Program-made: the position numbers and the translations under genes | DNA from: Novosphingobium sp. PC22D | Lineage (GTDB): Bacteria; Pseudomonadota; Alphaproteobacteria; Sphingomonadales; Sphingomonadaceae | Assembly (NCBI RefSeq): GCF_002556635.1 | Contig: NZ_MWMO01000014.1 | Coordinates: 62,001-126,000, forward strand | Direction of reading: 5' to 3' | Length of the DNA stretch: 64,000 bases | The notes under the pieces: generated by a model | What the model was told of the DNA's origin: nothing | Database searches by the model: none | Seen by the model: the letters and a program-made list of their open reading frames with translations, nothing else | Part shown: one piece after another, positions 1 through 9,943 of the stretch | Numbering within the stretch: the stretch's first letter is position 1 | Layout of the letters: each line of letters begins with the position of its first letter

Positions 1-500
1 TGGATGCCACAGGAGATGGCGGCGACGCGGCCCGAAAGCGGGTCGTCCTTGATCTTCCCCTCCGCGATCAGCTTGTCGACCGCGAGGCGCAGCGCGATCC
101 ATGCGCCAGAAATCGAGGCGGTGCGAGTGCCGCCGTCGGCCTGGATCACGTCGCAGTCGAGCACGATCTGGCGTTCGCCCAGCTTCTTCATGTCGCAGAC
201 CGCTCGCAGCGAGCGGCCGATCAGGCGCTGGATCTCCTGAGTGCGGCCCGACTGCTTGCCCTTGGCCGCCTCACGGCTGCCGCGCGTATGCGTGGCCCGC
301 GGCAGCATCGAGTATTCCGCGGTAACCCAGCCTTCGCCCTTGCCGCGCAGGAAAGGCGGTACCTTCTCCTCGACGGACGCGGTGACGAGCACGCGCGTTT
401 CGCCGAAGGAGATCAGCACCGATCCCTCGGCGTGCTTGGTGAAGCCGGTCTGGATTTCGATGGCGCGCATTTCGTCAGGCGCGCGGCCGGAAGGTCGCAT
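1..500 (-). CDS. rph: Ribonuclease PH, N-terminal 166 residues (cut by window edge)
   Basis: Phosphorolytic 3'-5' exoribonuclease that trims tRNA 3' ends and degrades structured RNA using inorganic phosphate. The visible protein starts MRPSGRAPDEMR, the standard opening of bacterial RNase PH. It continues through the family's phosphate-binding and core segments (TRGSREAAKGKQSGRTQEIQ, then LIGRSLRAV) and the DCDVIQADGGTRTASISGAW block, then runs off the left edge. About 70 C-terminal residues should lie outside the window. It is divergent from hrcA, with a 64-bp gap holding both promoters; this rph next to hrcA arrangement is common in alphaproteobacteria. The start ATG at 500 is fixed by the conserved N-terminus. 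The identification is secure. Confidence 0.96.
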   Translation of the reverse strand, partial: MRPSGRAPDEMRAIEIQTGFTKHAEGSVLISFGETRVLVTASVEEKVPPFLRGKGEGWVTAEYSMLPRATHTRGSREAAKGKQSGRTQEIQRLIGRSLRAVCDMKKLGERQIVLDCDVIQADGGTRTASISGAWIALRLAVDKLIAEGKIKDDPLSGRVAAISCGI

Positions 501-564
501 GGGCAATACTCGTTGTGGATGTCGCGCGGCTCCTTCGCGCATTGCTCTTGAGGCTGCAAGACCG

Positions 565-1626
565 ATGCTTAAATTGGCGGGCATGGCGAGCCTCCCGATT
601 TCAGACCTCAACGATCGCGCTCGCGAAGTCTTCCGGCTCGTGGTCGAGGGCTATCTCAGCACTGGGCAGCCGGTCGGCTCGAAGGCGCTCGCGGGCGGGG
701 GCGGGCTCAATCTTTCGCCCGCCTCGATCCGCTCCGTGCTCGCGGACCTTGAACGTATCGGCCTGCTCGCGGCGCCGCATACCAGCGCCGGGCGGATGCC
801 GACCGAGTCCGGCCTCCGACTCTTCGTCGATGGAATGATGCAGGTGGCCGAGCCCACCAAGGAAGAGCGCGCGGTCATCGAAAGCCGCCTGTCGGAGCCC
901 GGCCCCATCGAGGCGGCGCTCGAAGCGACCAGCGCGATCCTGTCCGATCTTTCGGCCTGCGCGGGCGTCGTGATGGTGCCCCGGCGCGAATCGCGCATCT
1001 CGCAGCTCTCGCTCGTGCCGATCTCGGACAACCGGGTGCTCGCGGTGCTGGTCGGGTCGGACGGGTCGGTGGAAAACCGGATCGTCGAACTCTCCGGCCC
1101 GCCGCGTTCCGGCGCGCTCGAGGAAGCCTCGAACTACATCACCGCCCATCTTTCCGGCAAGACGCTGGTCGAGGCCGCGCGGGCGATGCACGCGGATCTC
1201 ACCTCGGGCCGCTCGGCGCTGGACTCGGCGAGCAGCGATCTCGTCGCGCGCGGCCTCGCGGTGTGGAGCGAGGACGCGGCCAATCGCCCCGTGCTGATCG
1301 TGCGCGGGCAGGCCAACCTGCTCGACGAATCGGCGATTTCAGACATCGAGCGCGTACGCTCGCTGATCGAGGATCTCGAAAGCAAGCAGTCGATCGCGGA
1401 ACTGCTCGACCTCGCGCGCGAGGCCCGTTCGGCGCGGATATTCATCGGATCGGAGAACCGCCTCTTCGCGCTTTCGGGCTCGTCGGTGATCGCCTCGCCG
1501 TTCCACGACCGCAACGGCAGCGTCGTCGGCGTGGTGGGGGTTATCGGGCCGACGCGGTTGAATTATGCGCGAGTCGTCCCCATGGTGGACTACACCGCCC
1601 AGAGCCTGGGCAAGCTCATTGGATAG
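565..1626 (+). CDS. hrcA: Heat-inducible transcription repressor HrcA
   Basis: Repressor that binds CIRCE inverted repeats upstream of chaperonin genes and is kept active by GroEL. The N-terminal winged-helix region reads LNDRAREVFRLVVEGYLSTG and then QPVGSKAL, the family signature. It is followed by the LxPASIR-type recognition helix region (LSPASIRSVLADLE) and a GAF-like domain ending in GVVGVIGPTRLNYARVVPMV, typical of HrcA C-termini. I chose ATG 565 (353 aa); ATG 583, six codons later, is equally possible. The reading frame stays open far upstream through rph, but that part is a shadow of rph. I saw no CIRCE element (TTAGCACTC-type repeat) near hrcA or dnaK, so its targets, probably groESL, lie elsewhere. 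Its stop lies 16 bp before grpE, so the two are likely co-transcribed. Confidence 0.94.
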   Translation: MLKLAGMASLPISDLNDRAREVFRLVVEGYLSTGQPVGSKALAGGGGLNLSPASIRSVLADLERIGLLAAPHTSAGRMPTESGLRLFVDGMMQVAEPTKEERAVIESRLSEPGPIEAALEATSAILSDLSACAGVVMVPRRESRISQLSLVPISDNRVLAVLVGSDGSVENRIVELSGPPRSGALEEASNYITAHLSGKTLVEAARAMHADLTSGRSALDSASSDLVARGLAVWSEDAANRPVLIVRGQANLLDESAISDIERVRSLIEDLESKQSIAELLDLAREARSARIFIGSENRLFALSGSSVIASPFHDRNGSVVGVVGVIGPTRLNYARVVPMVDYTAQSLGKLIG

Positions 1627-1642
1627 CTGGAATTCGCAGGAA

Positions 1643-2215
1643 ATGACCGAAAACAAGACGCAGCCGCAGGACGATCCGGCGGTCGCCGAGGAATTGAAGG
1701 GCGTCCCCGAGGATCTCATCGAGGAAACCACCACCGCCGAGATCGGCGGCGAGCTCGAGCGCCTCAAGGAAGAACTCGAGAAAACGAAGCAGGACGTGCT
1801 CTACGCACGCGCCGAAACGCAGAACGTGCGTCGCCGCCTCGAGAAGGACATCGCCGATGCGCGCACCTATGCCGCGACCGGCTTCGCGCGTGATATCCTC
1901 TCGGTCGCCGACAATCTCTCCCGGGCGCTGACCGCGATTCCCGACGAGATGCGCGAGGACGAGAAGATGAAGGGCCTCGTCGCCGGGATCGAGGCGACGG
2001 GACGCGAGATCGACAAGGTGTTCGGCACGCACGGCATCAGCCGCATCGCCGCGATGGGCCTGCCGCTCGATCCGAACCAGCACCAGGCGATGCTCGAAGT
2101 CCCCTCAGCCGATGCCGAACCGGGAACCGTCGTCCAGGAACTGCAGGCGGGCTACATGATCAAGGACCGCCTGCTGCGCCCGGCGATGGTCGCGGTGGCG
2201 AAGAAGCCCGACTGA
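1643..2215 (+). CDS. grpE: Nucleotide exchange factor GrpE
   Basis: Cochaperone that releases ADP from DnaK and acts as a thermosensor. The 190-residue protein has an acidic, unstructured start, a long charged coiled coil (about residues 35-80, ELERLKEELEKTKQDVLYAR), then the conserved RRRLEKDIADARTYA and FARDILSVADNLSRAL helices. It ends with the beta domain (GISRIAAMGLPLDPNQHQAM, YMIKDRLLRPAMVAVAK), which contacts DnaK. It begins 16 bp after hrcA, so heat-shock repressor and exchange factor form one unit. dnaK itself is 2.2 kb away under its own promoter. Its last 56 bp overlap the 3' end of a convergent hypothetical gene. Confidence 0.96.
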   Translation: MTENKTQPQDDPAVAEELKGVPEDLIEETTTAEIGGELERLKEELEKTKQDVLYARAETQNVRRRLEKDIADARTYAATGFARDILSVADNLSRALTAIPDEMREDEKMKGLVAGIEATGREIDKVFGTHGISRIAAMGLPLDPNQHQAMLEVPSADAEPGTVVQELQAGYMIKDRLLRPAMVAVAKKPD

Positions 2216-2672
2216 CAGAGGCGACGTCCCTGAGCTTGGCGGCGATGGCCTCGACCGTCGCCGTCAGCTCGCCGAACTGCCTGTAGTTGAGCAACCGGAA
2301 CGTGGGATAGGGGTGCCAAAGCACGGCCGCGTTCGCGAACCGAGCATGCACGTCCCCGTCGATCGTGACGATTTCCATCCGGGCATGCACGATGTCGGCG
2401 CGGACGCAGAGCAGCGGCCGCAACTTCTCGAGCTCTCCATCGACCGTCTTCTTGGCGTTATTCGAGTAGGTCGGGTCCGGCTTGAGCTTCGCGAGCGCTT
2501 CCACTTTCGCGCCCAGCGGCACGGTCAGGTTGCTCTCGCCGGTTCGCGCCATGATCATGACGACCGCCGCCTCCGCTCCGGCGAAAGCATCGAGGCAGCG
2601 GCTTCGCGCGCGGTGGAACGCGTCGATTCCCGGTCCCGGCGGCGAAGGCTTGATGGTGGAAACGGCGTTCAT
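2160..2672 (-). CDS. Hypothetical protein, 170 aa
   Basis: I do not recognise this family. From ATG 2672 the frame encodes 170 residues. There is no signal peptide and no transmembrane span; the first part is alpha-helical (IDAFHRARSRCLDAF), the centre is charged, with mixed alpha/beta character (IVTIDGDVHARFANAAVLWH). The last ~20 residues (after KLRDVASV) lie antisense inside grpE and have a low-complexity Pro/Ser/Arg composition, so the functional protein may effectively end near 2220. The codon third positions look coding (G/C-rich) over 2220-2670, and no better frame exists in this interval. There is no obvious Shine-Dalgarno. It is convergent with grpE and divergent from the lipoprotein gene at 2831. 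Confidence 0.6.
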   Translation of the reverse strand: MNAVSTIKPSPPGPGIDAFHRARSRCLDAFAGAEAAVVMIMARTGESNLTVPLGAKVEALAKLKPDPTYSNNAKKTVDGELEKLRPLLCVRADIVHARMEIVTIDGDVHARFANAAVLWHPYPTFRLLNYRQFGELTATVEAIAAKLRDVASVSRASSPPRPSPGAAGGP

Positions 2673-2830
2673 GATCGTCCGGGAGAATGGGCCTATAATT
2701 GTTCGTAAACCGTAAATCGCGCGACGTCTCGCCCCGGGGGAAAGACGAACGATGCATCGCATCTGGAACAATCTGCTGGATCGAAGCGTTCCGCCGGGGA
2801 GAGAGCCACCTGATTCGACGGAGATTTTCA

Positions 2831-3094
2831 ATGCGTAAGCTCATCGTTCCCACACTCGCCGCCGGAGCCCTCGCGCTGGGTGGCTGTGCGAGCAACTATT
2901 CGGGCGAAGGCGCCCTTGCCGGCGGCGCGCTCGGCGCGGGTGTTGGCGCGGTGACGGGTGGCGATGTCGGCACCGGCGCGGCGATCGGCGCCGCGGCGGG
3001 TGCCGCGGTCGGCTCGCAGGTCAAGAAGGACAAGTATGGCGGCTGCTACCGCTACGACCGTCGCGGCGACCGCTACTACGATCGCGACTGCTGA
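2831..3094 (+). CDS. Small glycine-zipper outer-membrane lipoprotein
   Basis: This 87-residue protein has a short signal sequence ending in the lipobox LGGC (Cys19), so it should be lipidated and envelope-anchored. The middle (about residues 25-65) is a glycine-zipper of GALAGGALGAGVGAVTGG type, as in the 17-kDa antigen/Gly-zipper 2TM family. The tail is Arg/Tyr/Asp-rich (CYRYDRRGDRYYDRDC) with three of its four cysteines near the C-terminus. Such proteins are abundant small envelope components of unknown exact role. A perfect TATAAT hexamer at 2694-2699 upstream could be its -10, but I found no good -35 partner. The long leader that would result (~125 nt) is unproven. Confidence 0.8.
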   Translation: MRKLIVPTLAAGALALGGCASNYSGEGALAGGALGAGVGAVTGGDVGTGAAIGAAAGAAVGSQVKKDKYGGCYRYDRRGDRYYDRDC

Positions 3095-3194
3095 TAACGC
3101 CTGGCCGTTACGGTCAGTATTTCAGAGGCGCGTCCTTGCCGGCCGGCGGGGCGCGCCTTTCCTGTTGGGGCGGCTCCTCGTCAGCACGGCACGG

Positions 3195-3626
3195 TCAGCG
3201 CGGCGGCCCGAACGGGATGATGCCGCGATAGCTTCCGCGCGGCGGCGCGCCGGGCAGGTGCAGCCCCCGATCGAGCAGGAAGACGTGCCGCACGATCTCG
3301 GCCTGCTGCTCGATGCCGTAACGTTCGAGCCGCCAGCCCGGCCGCAGCGCATAGTCATAGCGGCAGAAAGGGTGGCGCATGACCGGCAGATACCAGCGGC
3401 CGCGCTGCTGGGACTGCCAGACGTGAGTCATCTCGTGGACGAACAGTCCCTGACGGCTGATCGAGGCCTTGCTGAAATCGTCGCAGTAAAGCTCGGTGCG
3501 CGGGTGGAAGTGGACATGCCCGGTCGGCGCCATCAGCGTGCTCACCGGCTGAAAGGGAAACCAGCGCCGTCGCTTCATCCGCACCGGCGCATAGTCAATC
3601 GCCTCGCCGAAAACCGAGCGCAGCAA
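3195..3626 (-). CDS. HExxH metallopeptidase-like protein ('vgr related' type of sphingomonads)
   Basis: About 143 residues with a clear zinc-peptidase core: LFVHEMTHVWQ contains HExxH, followed downstream by Tyr/Arg-rich strands and EQQAEIV, which could supply the third zinc ligand (Glu). The preceding segment (HFHPRTELYCDDFS) is typical of the family that databases often call 'vgr related protein' in sphingomonads; the real substrate is unknown. The start is uncertain. The conserved reading (LTPGETELLRSVFGEAIDY) begins before the only canonical start, TTG 3626. Upstream in frame there are only CTG codons (3647, 3698) before a stop at about 3710. CTG 3698 would overlap the stop of the upstream copper-chaperone gene, suggesting translational coupling. 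Confidence 0.72.
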   Translation of the reverse strand: MLRSVFGEAIDYAPVRMKRRRWFPFQPVSTLMAPTGHVHFHPRTELYCDDFSKASISRQGLFVHEMTHVWQSQQRGRWYLPVMRHPFCRYDYALRPGWRLERYGIEQQAEIVRHVFLLDRGLHLPGAPPRGSYRGIIPFGPPR

Positions 3627-3694
3627 TTCGGTTTCGCCCGGCGTCAGCGGCCGTTCGCCGCCTGCGGGGCAAGCGTGGACGGTTGCGGGCCGGC

Positions 3695-4225
3695 TCAGTG
3701 CTCGCCCTCATGGTCCATGCCCGCCATGCCGCCGGACATCCCCGAGCCCATCGCTTCGATCGGGACCGGCACCGAAAGCTTGTCGCCGCCCTCGAAGGTG
3801 ATCGTCATTTCGGTCGTGCCGCCCGCCGCCAGCGCCTCGCCGATGTCGAAGGCCATGACATGCAGGCCGCCGGGCGCGAAGGTGACGTCACCACCGGCAG
3901 CGACCGGGACCGTCTCGACCGACGCCATCTGGCCGCCTTCGGTCCGGTGCATCTCCGTCTTGCCGACCCCGTCGATGTGGATCGCGGCGATCGAGGTCGG
4001 CTTGCCGCTGCCGTTGTGAAGGCTGAAATAGACGACGCCGGGGCGGCCCGGAACCGCCGGCAGAACCAGGCGGCCCTCGCTTGCCGAAAGGCCGGGCTTG
4101 GCGTCGGGCTCGGCGGTGAAGGCTCCGCTCTCGGCCGGTTCGGGGCTCTTGGCCTCCTGACACGCGCCAAGCGCCGCAAGCGCGGCGGCAAGAATAAGCG
4201 CGGAGCCTGTGCCGGACCGGATCAT
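3695..4225 (-). CDS. PCu(A)C-type periplasmic copper chaperone lipoprotein
   Basis: The 176-residue precursor has a signal peptide with lipobox LGAC (Cys22). Its PCu(A)C (DUF461) domain carries the copper-ligand pattern H-x-M...H-x-M: MHRTEGGQM in the centre and GGLHVM about 30 residues later. The C-terminus is Met/His-rich (GMSGGMAGMDHEGEH), a probable extra Cu(I)-binding tail. Family members deliver Cu(I) to cytochrome oxidase in the periplasm. I chose ATG 4225 because a good AGAGAGGA-type ribosome site sits 7 nt upstream on the minus strand. It overlaps or abuts the HExxH gene downstream and may be translated with it. No oxidase gene is nearby. Confidence 0.87.
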   Translation of the reverse strand: MIRSGTGSALILAAALAALGACQEAKSPEPAESGAFTAEPDAKPGLSASEGRLVLPAVPGRPGVVYFSLHNGSGKPTSIAAIHIDGVGKTEMHRTEGGQMASVETVPVAAGGDVTFAPGGLHVMAFDIGEALAAGGTTEMTITFEGGDKLSVPVPIEAMGSGMSGGMAGMDHEGEH

Positions 4226-4285
4226 GTCGGAAATCCTCTCTTCTGCATTGCCGGAAATTGGCGTGTGTAATGCCGTCAGGCGGCT

Positions 4286-4314
4286 CTTGTGCCAAGCAAA
4301 ACCACACCTATATC
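4286..4314 (+). promoter_or_regulatory. Heat-shock (RpoH/sigma-32-type) promoter of dnaK
   Basis: CTTG at 4286-4289 and ACCTATATC at 4306-4314 fit the alphaproteobacterial RpoH pattern (CTTG, ~17 nt, CYTATNT). It lies 103 nt before the dnaK ATG in the only sizeable gap between dnaK and the divergent copper-chaperone gene. The match is by eye. Confidence 0.55.
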
Positions 4315-4416
4315 GCCCCTCGACGACTTGGAACGTCATCGAGCCGCCAAGCCGCCTTGCCGAGTTGCGGGAGGCGATCCGCGCGGTGTCACCAACTGAC
4401 GTGAGGAATGGGGATA

Positions 4417-6336
<1,920 letters not shown>

Positions 6337-6362
6337 TCGACCTGATGAAAACCGCGGCCGCC

Positions 6363-6381
6363 CCGGTGCGTTACGCGCCGG
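6363..6381 (+). other. Hairpin in the dnaK-dnaJ gap
   Basis: CCGGTGCG and CGCGCCGG (one G-T wobble) flank a TTA loop, giving an 8-bp GC stem in the 68-bp gap between dnaK and dnaJ. There is no U-tract, so it is not a simple terminator. It could protect the dnaK 3' end or lower dnaJ expression; this is inference. Confidence 0.4.
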
Positions 6382-6404
6382 CGGCGGCTAGGTTGTCATA
6401 ATGG

Positions 6405-7541
6405 GTGAAGACATTGTCCGCTGCTGAAATAGATTTCTACGAGCTGCTCGAGGTGGATCGCACCGCTGACGACAAGACGATCAAGTCGTCTTATCGCCGG
6501 CTGGCGATGCGCTACCATCCCGATCGCAATCCCGGCTGTCAGGATTCGGAAGCCAAGTTCAAGGCGATCAGCCAGGCTTACGAGTGCCTCAAGGACCCGC
6601 AGAAGCGGGCCGCCTACGATCGCTTCGGCCACGCCGCCTTCCAGCAGGGCGGTCCCGGCGGGGGCGGGGGCGGCGCCGAGTTCAGCGATATCGGAGACAT
6701 CTTCGAATCGATCTTCGGCAGCGCCTTTGGCGGCGGCGGGCGCCAGCAGGCGCGGCGCGGCGCCGACTTGCGCTATGACCTCGAAGTCTCGCTCGACGAC
6801 GCGTTCCACGGCAAGCGCGCCGAGCTGAACATCGAGGTCTCACAGACCTGTGACCCTTGCGGCGGGTCGGGGGCCGAGCCGGGCACCGGCACGCGGCGCT
6901 GCAACATGTGCGGCGGCCACGGCAAGGTCCGGGCGCAGCAGGGCTTTTTCGTGGTCGAACGCACCTGCCCGACCTGTCATGGGCGTGGCGAGGTGATCGA
7001 AACGCCATGCCGCGCGTGTCGCGGCGAGGGACGGGTCGACCAGCCCCAGCAGCTCGAGGTCAATGTCCCGGCGGGCGTCGATTCGGGCACGCGCATCCGC
7101 GTGACCGGGAAGGGCGAGGCCGGGCCGTTCGGGTCGCCTCCGGGCGATCTCTACATCTTCATCCACGTCAAGCGCCATGCGGTGTTCGAACGCGAAGGGA
7201 CCACGCTGATCACGCGTGTGCCGATCACCTTCACCACCGCCGCGCTGGGTGGTTCGATCGAGATCCCCGGCATCGACGGCGAACGCATCGCGCTCGAAAT
7301 CCCCGCCGGCATCCAGTCCGGCAAGCAGTTGCGCAAGCGCGGGCAAGGCATGCCGGTGCTGCAGGGCCGCGGCCGCGGCGACCTCGTCATCGAGATCACG
7401 GTGGAGACGCCGACCAAGCTCTCGAGCCGTCAGAAGGAACTGCTGCGCGAATTGCAGGAAACCGAGACCGGCGACGAATGCCCGCAGTCGAAGGGTTTCT
7501 TCGAGCGCATCAAGGACGCCTGGAGCGACTTGACCGAATAG
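6405..7541 (+). CDS. dnaJ: Chaperone DnaJ (Hsp40)
   Basis: Cochaperone that delivers clients to DnaK and stimulates its ATPase. It has 378 residues in the canonical type I order: J domain with HPD (RYHPDRN), a Gly-rich stretch (GGPGGGGGGAEF), then four zinc-binding repeats (CDPCGGSG, CNMCGGHG, CPTCHGRG, CRACRGEG), and C-terminal client-binding domains (VPAGVDSGTRIRV, GDLYIFIHVK). The start is probably GTG 6405; TTG 6414 is an alternative, and no in-frame ATG exists before the conserved IDFYELLEV. The ribosome site is poor, so translation may be low or coupled to dnaK. It is convergent with the patatin gene, with stops 6 bp apart. Confidence 0.96.
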   Translation: MKTLSAAEIDFYELLEVDRTADDKTIKSSYRRLAMRYHPDRNPGCQDSEAKFKAISQAYECLKDPQKRAAYDRFGHAAFQQGGPGGGGGGAEFSDIGDIFESIFGSAFGGGGRQQARRGADLRYDLEVSLDDAFHGKRAELNIEVSQTCDPCGGSGAEPGTGTRRCNMCGGHGKVRAQQGFFVVERTCPTCHGRGEVIETPCRACRGEGRVDQPQQLEVNVPAGVDSGTRIRVTGKGEAGPFGSPPGDLYIFIHVKRHAVFEREGTTLITRVPITFTTAALGGSIEIPGIDGERIALEIPAGIQSGKQLRKRGQGMPVLQGRGRGDLVIEITVETPTKLSSRQKELLRELQETETGDECPQSKGFFERIKDAWSDLTE

Positions 7542-7547
7542 GCCGGC

Positions 7548-9890
7548 TCAGCGCCGCATTGCCAGCACTTCCTCGCGGATCGCGCCGATCAGCGCGGGAT
7601 CGGCTGTGAGGCGGTCTTCCTCCTCGTCGAGGATCGCCAGGAACGCATCGTGGCGGAAGCGGTCGAACGCGCGGTCGTGTTCGGGCCCCTCCGCGTCGTC
7701 GAGCATCGAGGTGATCAGGTCGATCATCCGCTCCGCGCCGTGAAGCCGTCCCCACAGATAGTCGTTCTCGCGATAGGCGCGGCTGAAGAAGGCACCGAAG
7801 TTGTGGAATTCGATCCCCCGCAACGTCGCCTTGGCGCCGCCCGAGCGGATCGCCGAGCAATCGTCGGGCGATATCCGGTCGACCTTGACCGGGTTGAACT
7901 CGTTCATCGTGTCGCCGCGCAGGAGCGGCATCGTCACCGTGTCGTAGAACGGGAAGCCGAGATAGCCGAGCAGCAAGCGGCGGCGAAAACTCGCCGGAAG
8001 TTCGCCGAGCACGTCGGACAGCATCGCATCGACCTGGCCGTCGGCCTCCGCGAGCGCGCGCCGCTCGGCGATCCGCGCCGTCACCGCGCCCGTGTCGGTC
8101 ATGACATCGCGCGCCAGCAGCGCGAAATCGTCGCCCAGAACCGCCGTCGATTGCCGGTCGATGTAGAGCGACAGCGCGTCGAAGATTACGTCGCGGGTGT
8201 GATCGCGCATCGCCTCGTCCGCTTCGTCGTCGTCCTCGCGCTCGTGCGTTACCTGCCGTGCAAGGAGACGCAACCGGCGCACGCGGAAATCGATGTCGAA
8301 CGAGCGGAAGAAGGTGATCGCCTCGCTCGAGGCGCCGCCACGCAGCGAGGACATGCGGTCGAGCCCGCGCCCGGCGAAGTAGGCGTGGAGCCTCGCGACG
8401 ATCGTCTGCCACGACAGATCGCTGTCGGACGCGAACGCCTGCGCGACCTCTCGTCCCATGCTCTCGACGATCGCCATGTACTTGAGTTGCGAATAGCCGT
8501 GATAGGCGAAACCGGCCTGCTCCCACGCGGCCTGCTGCGACTTGGCGCGCCAGTTCGCGAGGCGCTTGGGCGTGGGCCGATCGAAAAACAGCGTGCGGCC
8601 GAACAGCTTTTCCACCGCGTCCTCGACTTCGGGCCGTACGGCGTCGATCACCGCGCGCAGCGTTGCCGTTTCGCGCGAGCGTTTTTCGAGCGCCTCGAGG
8701 TTGTCGCGGATCGGCTGCTCGCGCGGGATCGCCGAAAGTGAACCGAAGATCGTGGTGAAGAACCCCGGCGCTTCCGCGCGGGACGAGCGGTCGGGGTCGG
8801 TATCGGCCGGCACCGGATCGATATAGACGAAACGCCGGTCGAGTTCGCGGTGCGCGGGCCTTTCGCGCAACACCGAAATCGCGTCTCCGAAGGGCGCATT
8901 GACCAGCACCGATCCGTCGATCAGCGCGATCGCATCGACATCGCCGACGCGGACGTGCTCGGGCATCGTCCGCTTGAGGAACGAGGTTCTGGTCGGCCAG
9001 CCCTTGCCGGTCTCCTCGGCGAGACGATCGATCTCGGCGAGCATCAGCGGCGGGAACGCGCCGGGAAAGCTCGCGGTGGCGCGCGCGGCGAGCACGAGTT
9101 CGAACGGAGGCGCGAGCCGCCGTCCCGCCTCGGGGGGCACGTGCGCGCGAAAGCCGATCGTCAGGCGATGTTCGCTTTCGAGCACCAGCGGCGGGCTGTG
9201 GAGATACAGCGGCTGCAATTGCCCGGAAAAATCGGTCGCGGTGGCGAACAGGTCGAGCGGATGACCGGGCGGCAGAAGCGGCGGGCCCTCGGGGCTTGCC
9301 GCCATCGCCTCGAGCGCTTCGAAGATGAGGCGCGAAAAGCCGATGCCGCTGAACGGCGGCTCGAACCAGCGCGATCGGATCAGCCGCGAGAGCTTTTCGC
9401 GCACCTCCGCCGCGGTTTCGGGCGCCACGCTGCGCGACACTTCATTGCCGGGGCGATTGAGCAGATAGGAGACGAGAGGCGTCGCCCAGAACTTGGCCGC
9501 GCGCGAGACCGGCCGCGCGTCCGGATCGAGCAGCACGTCGACATCTGCTTTCGACAGCCACAGCTCGGTCAGCGGTTCGAGCGACTCGCCCGAATGGATC
9601 GCCTGGGCGAGGAACACCGAATTGATGCCCCCGGCGCTCGCCCCCGCGACGATGTCGGTCATCACTCGCAGGCGCAGGCCGTGCTCGTCCCGCAGCGTCT
9701 CGAACAGGCGGTTGTAGACTTGCTCGACCCCGCCACCGGGATTTCCGCCCGACCAGCTCGCCCGGCTCGCGCGCAGCACCTTCCACAATTCCTTGGTGAC
9801 GCCGTGCATGTAAACCGCGAGGCTGATGCCGCCGTAGCAGACGAGTGCGATCCTCAGTTCCTTCTGGCGCATCCGCGATTCTTGGCGCAT
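7548..9890 (-). CDS. Patatin-like phospholipase with C-terminal DUF3376-type region
   Basis: A 780-residue serine acyl hydrolase. The patatin domain (about residues 10-350) begins with the oxyanion motif CYGGISLAVYMHGV. The nucleophile elbow is GASAGG (VAGASAGGINS, about residue 85-95) and the catalytic Asp sits in LIDGSVLVNAPFG (about 325), so the Ser-Asp dyad is intact. The remaining ~400 residues are charged and helical and match the layout of the bacterial 'patatin-like protein' family with DUF3376. There is no signal peptide, so it is cytosolic or peripheral. ATG 9890 and ATG 9872 are both possible starts. It is divergent from radA across 53 bp. The physiological lipid substrate is unknown. 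Confidence 0.88.
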   Translation of the reverse strand: MRQESRMRQKELRIALVCYGGISLAVYMHGVTKELWKVLRASRASWSGGNPGGGVEQVYNRLFETLRDEHGLRLRVMTDIVAGASAGGINSVFLAQAIHSGESLEPLTELWLSKADVDVLLDPDARPVSRAAKFWATPLVSYLLNRPGNEVSRSVAPETAAEVREKLSRLIRSRWFEPPFSGIGFSRLIFEALEAMAASPEGPPLLPPGHPLDLFATATDFSGQLQPLYLHSPPLVLESEHRLTIGFRAHVPPEAGRRLAPPFELVLAARATASFPGAFPPLMLAEIDRLAEETGKGWPTRTSFLKRTMPEHVRVGDVDAIALIDGSVLVNAPFGDAISVLRERPAHRELDRRFVYIDPVPADTDPDRSSRAEAPGFFTTIFGSLSAIPREQPIRDNLEALEKRSRETATLRAVIDAVRPEVEDAVEKLFGRTLFFDRPTPKRLANWRAKSQQAAWEQAGFAYHGYSQLKYMAIVESMGREVAQAFASDSDLSWQTIVARLHAYFAGRGLDRMSSLRGGASSEAITFFRSFDIDFRVRRLRLLARQVTHEREDDDEADEAMRDHTRDVIFDALSLYIDRQSTAVLGDDFALLARDVMTDTGAVTARIAERRALAEADGQVDAMLSDVLGELPASFRRRLLLGYLGFPFYDTVTMPLLRGDTMNEFNPVKVDRISPDDCSAIRSGGAKATLRGIEFHNFGAFFSRAYRENDYLWGRLHGAERMIDLITSMLDDAEGPEHDRAFDRFRHDAFLAILDEEEDRLTADPALIGAIREEVLAMRR

Positions 9891-9943
9891 CTGTCCGCCG
9901 CTGGCAATTGCGTTCGTGCAATGTTCCGGTTAGGAACGCGCCC

